From contig NZ_CP121659.1 in assembly GCF_029714365.1 (NCBI RefSeq), positions 558,001 to 622,000 of the forward strand: a stretch of DNA of 64,000 nt. The letters are read 5' to 3'. The position numbers and the translations under genes were made by a program. Numbering within the stretch: position 1 is the first letter of the stretch; every line of letters starts with the position of its first letter. The stretch comes from Sinorhizobium terangae. Its GTDB lineage: Bacteria > Pseudomonadota > Alphaproteobacteria > Rhizobiales > Rhizobiaceae. The notes beneath the pieces were generated by a model. It saw only the letters and a list, made by a program, of their open reading frames with translations, did no database searches and was not told the DNA's origin. Of the stretch, positions 63,910 to 64,000 are shown piece after piece.

Positions 63910-64000
63910 TAAAAAACTTTGTCGCTTTTTCTCTTTCTTTTTGCTGAGAAATCCGGCTCAATCGAAAGGTGGCGTTCATGCTCGCCGATAAGACTGGAGG

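Overview
The window is chromosomal DNA of a fast-growing rhizobium, most likely Sinorhizobium (Ensifer). The main evidence is the complete betI-betC-betB-betA operon for choline-O-sulfate to glycine betaine at the right end, a CcrM-type GANTC methylase, a BioR-bioY biotin locus, a RibB with a degenerate GTP cyclohydrolase II half, and families of rhizobial intergenic palindromes. The base composition is GC-rich and almost all genes have alphaproteobacterial codon use. All functions below are read from the translated sequence and remembered family motifs. No database search was run.

Layout. 1-2.65 kb: the tail of an EAL protein, then aroC and ribB. 2.7-3.8 kb: an IS630-family element with TA duplication and 23-bp inverted repeats. 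3.8-12.4 kb: an IalB-like protein, then the aa3 cytochrome oxidase cluster coxB-coxA-ctaB-small membrane protein-ctaG-coxC-DUF983-surf1, followed by ispH. A perfect FixK/FNR-type dyad lies just upstream of coxB. 12.5-23 kb: thrB-rnhA, a peroxiredoxin, a DsbD-alpha-like protein, YqgE, a GNAT enzyme overlapping a membrane GGDEF/EAL protein, and thrC with an M16 peptidase. 23-36 kb: a lipoprotein bracketed by inverted repeats, a LivJ-type binding protein, two HAD phosphatases, bioR-bioY, an ArsR-type regulator with NIPSNAP and ABM proteins, ccrM, an RTX protein, mutY, a DciA-like protein, a DsbA lipoprotein and a DUF559 endonuclease next to a MITE-like inverted repeat. 36-46 kb: smc, ppdK, small lipoproteins, a DUF1499 protein and an MBL hydrolase. 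46.3-49.8 kb: tRNA-Gln, then an orphan pair made of a coiled-coil protein with three 84-residue repeats and a Gly/Ser-rich, partly collagen-like exported protein. 49.8-53.7 kb: gamma-glutamyltransferase, a lipoprotein, tRNA-Pro and two small proteins. 53.8-57.1 kb: the sulfate assimilation operon cysH-cysD-cysN. 57.4-58.3 kb: a DUF6152-like gene with a frameshift in a G9 tract and a small membrane protein. 58.3-63.9 kb: betICBA with a perfect BetI-type operator.

Most genes are housekeeping: respiration, riboflavin, threonine, sulfate, DNA replication and segregation, osmoprotection. The less ordinary material lies in the intergenic repeats. A roughly 100-bp twin-hairpin element occurs six times with compensated stem changes, and a second family of CCTTCTCCCCGC palindromes occurs four times. 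Other less ordinary items are the repeat-associated DUF559 gene, the orphan pair after tRNA-Gln, the G9 tract, and several regulatory dyads (FixK-like, BioR, BetI, CtrA-like, and uncharacterised dyads before cysH). I saw no CRISPR array, prophage, rRNA operon or recognisable defence island.
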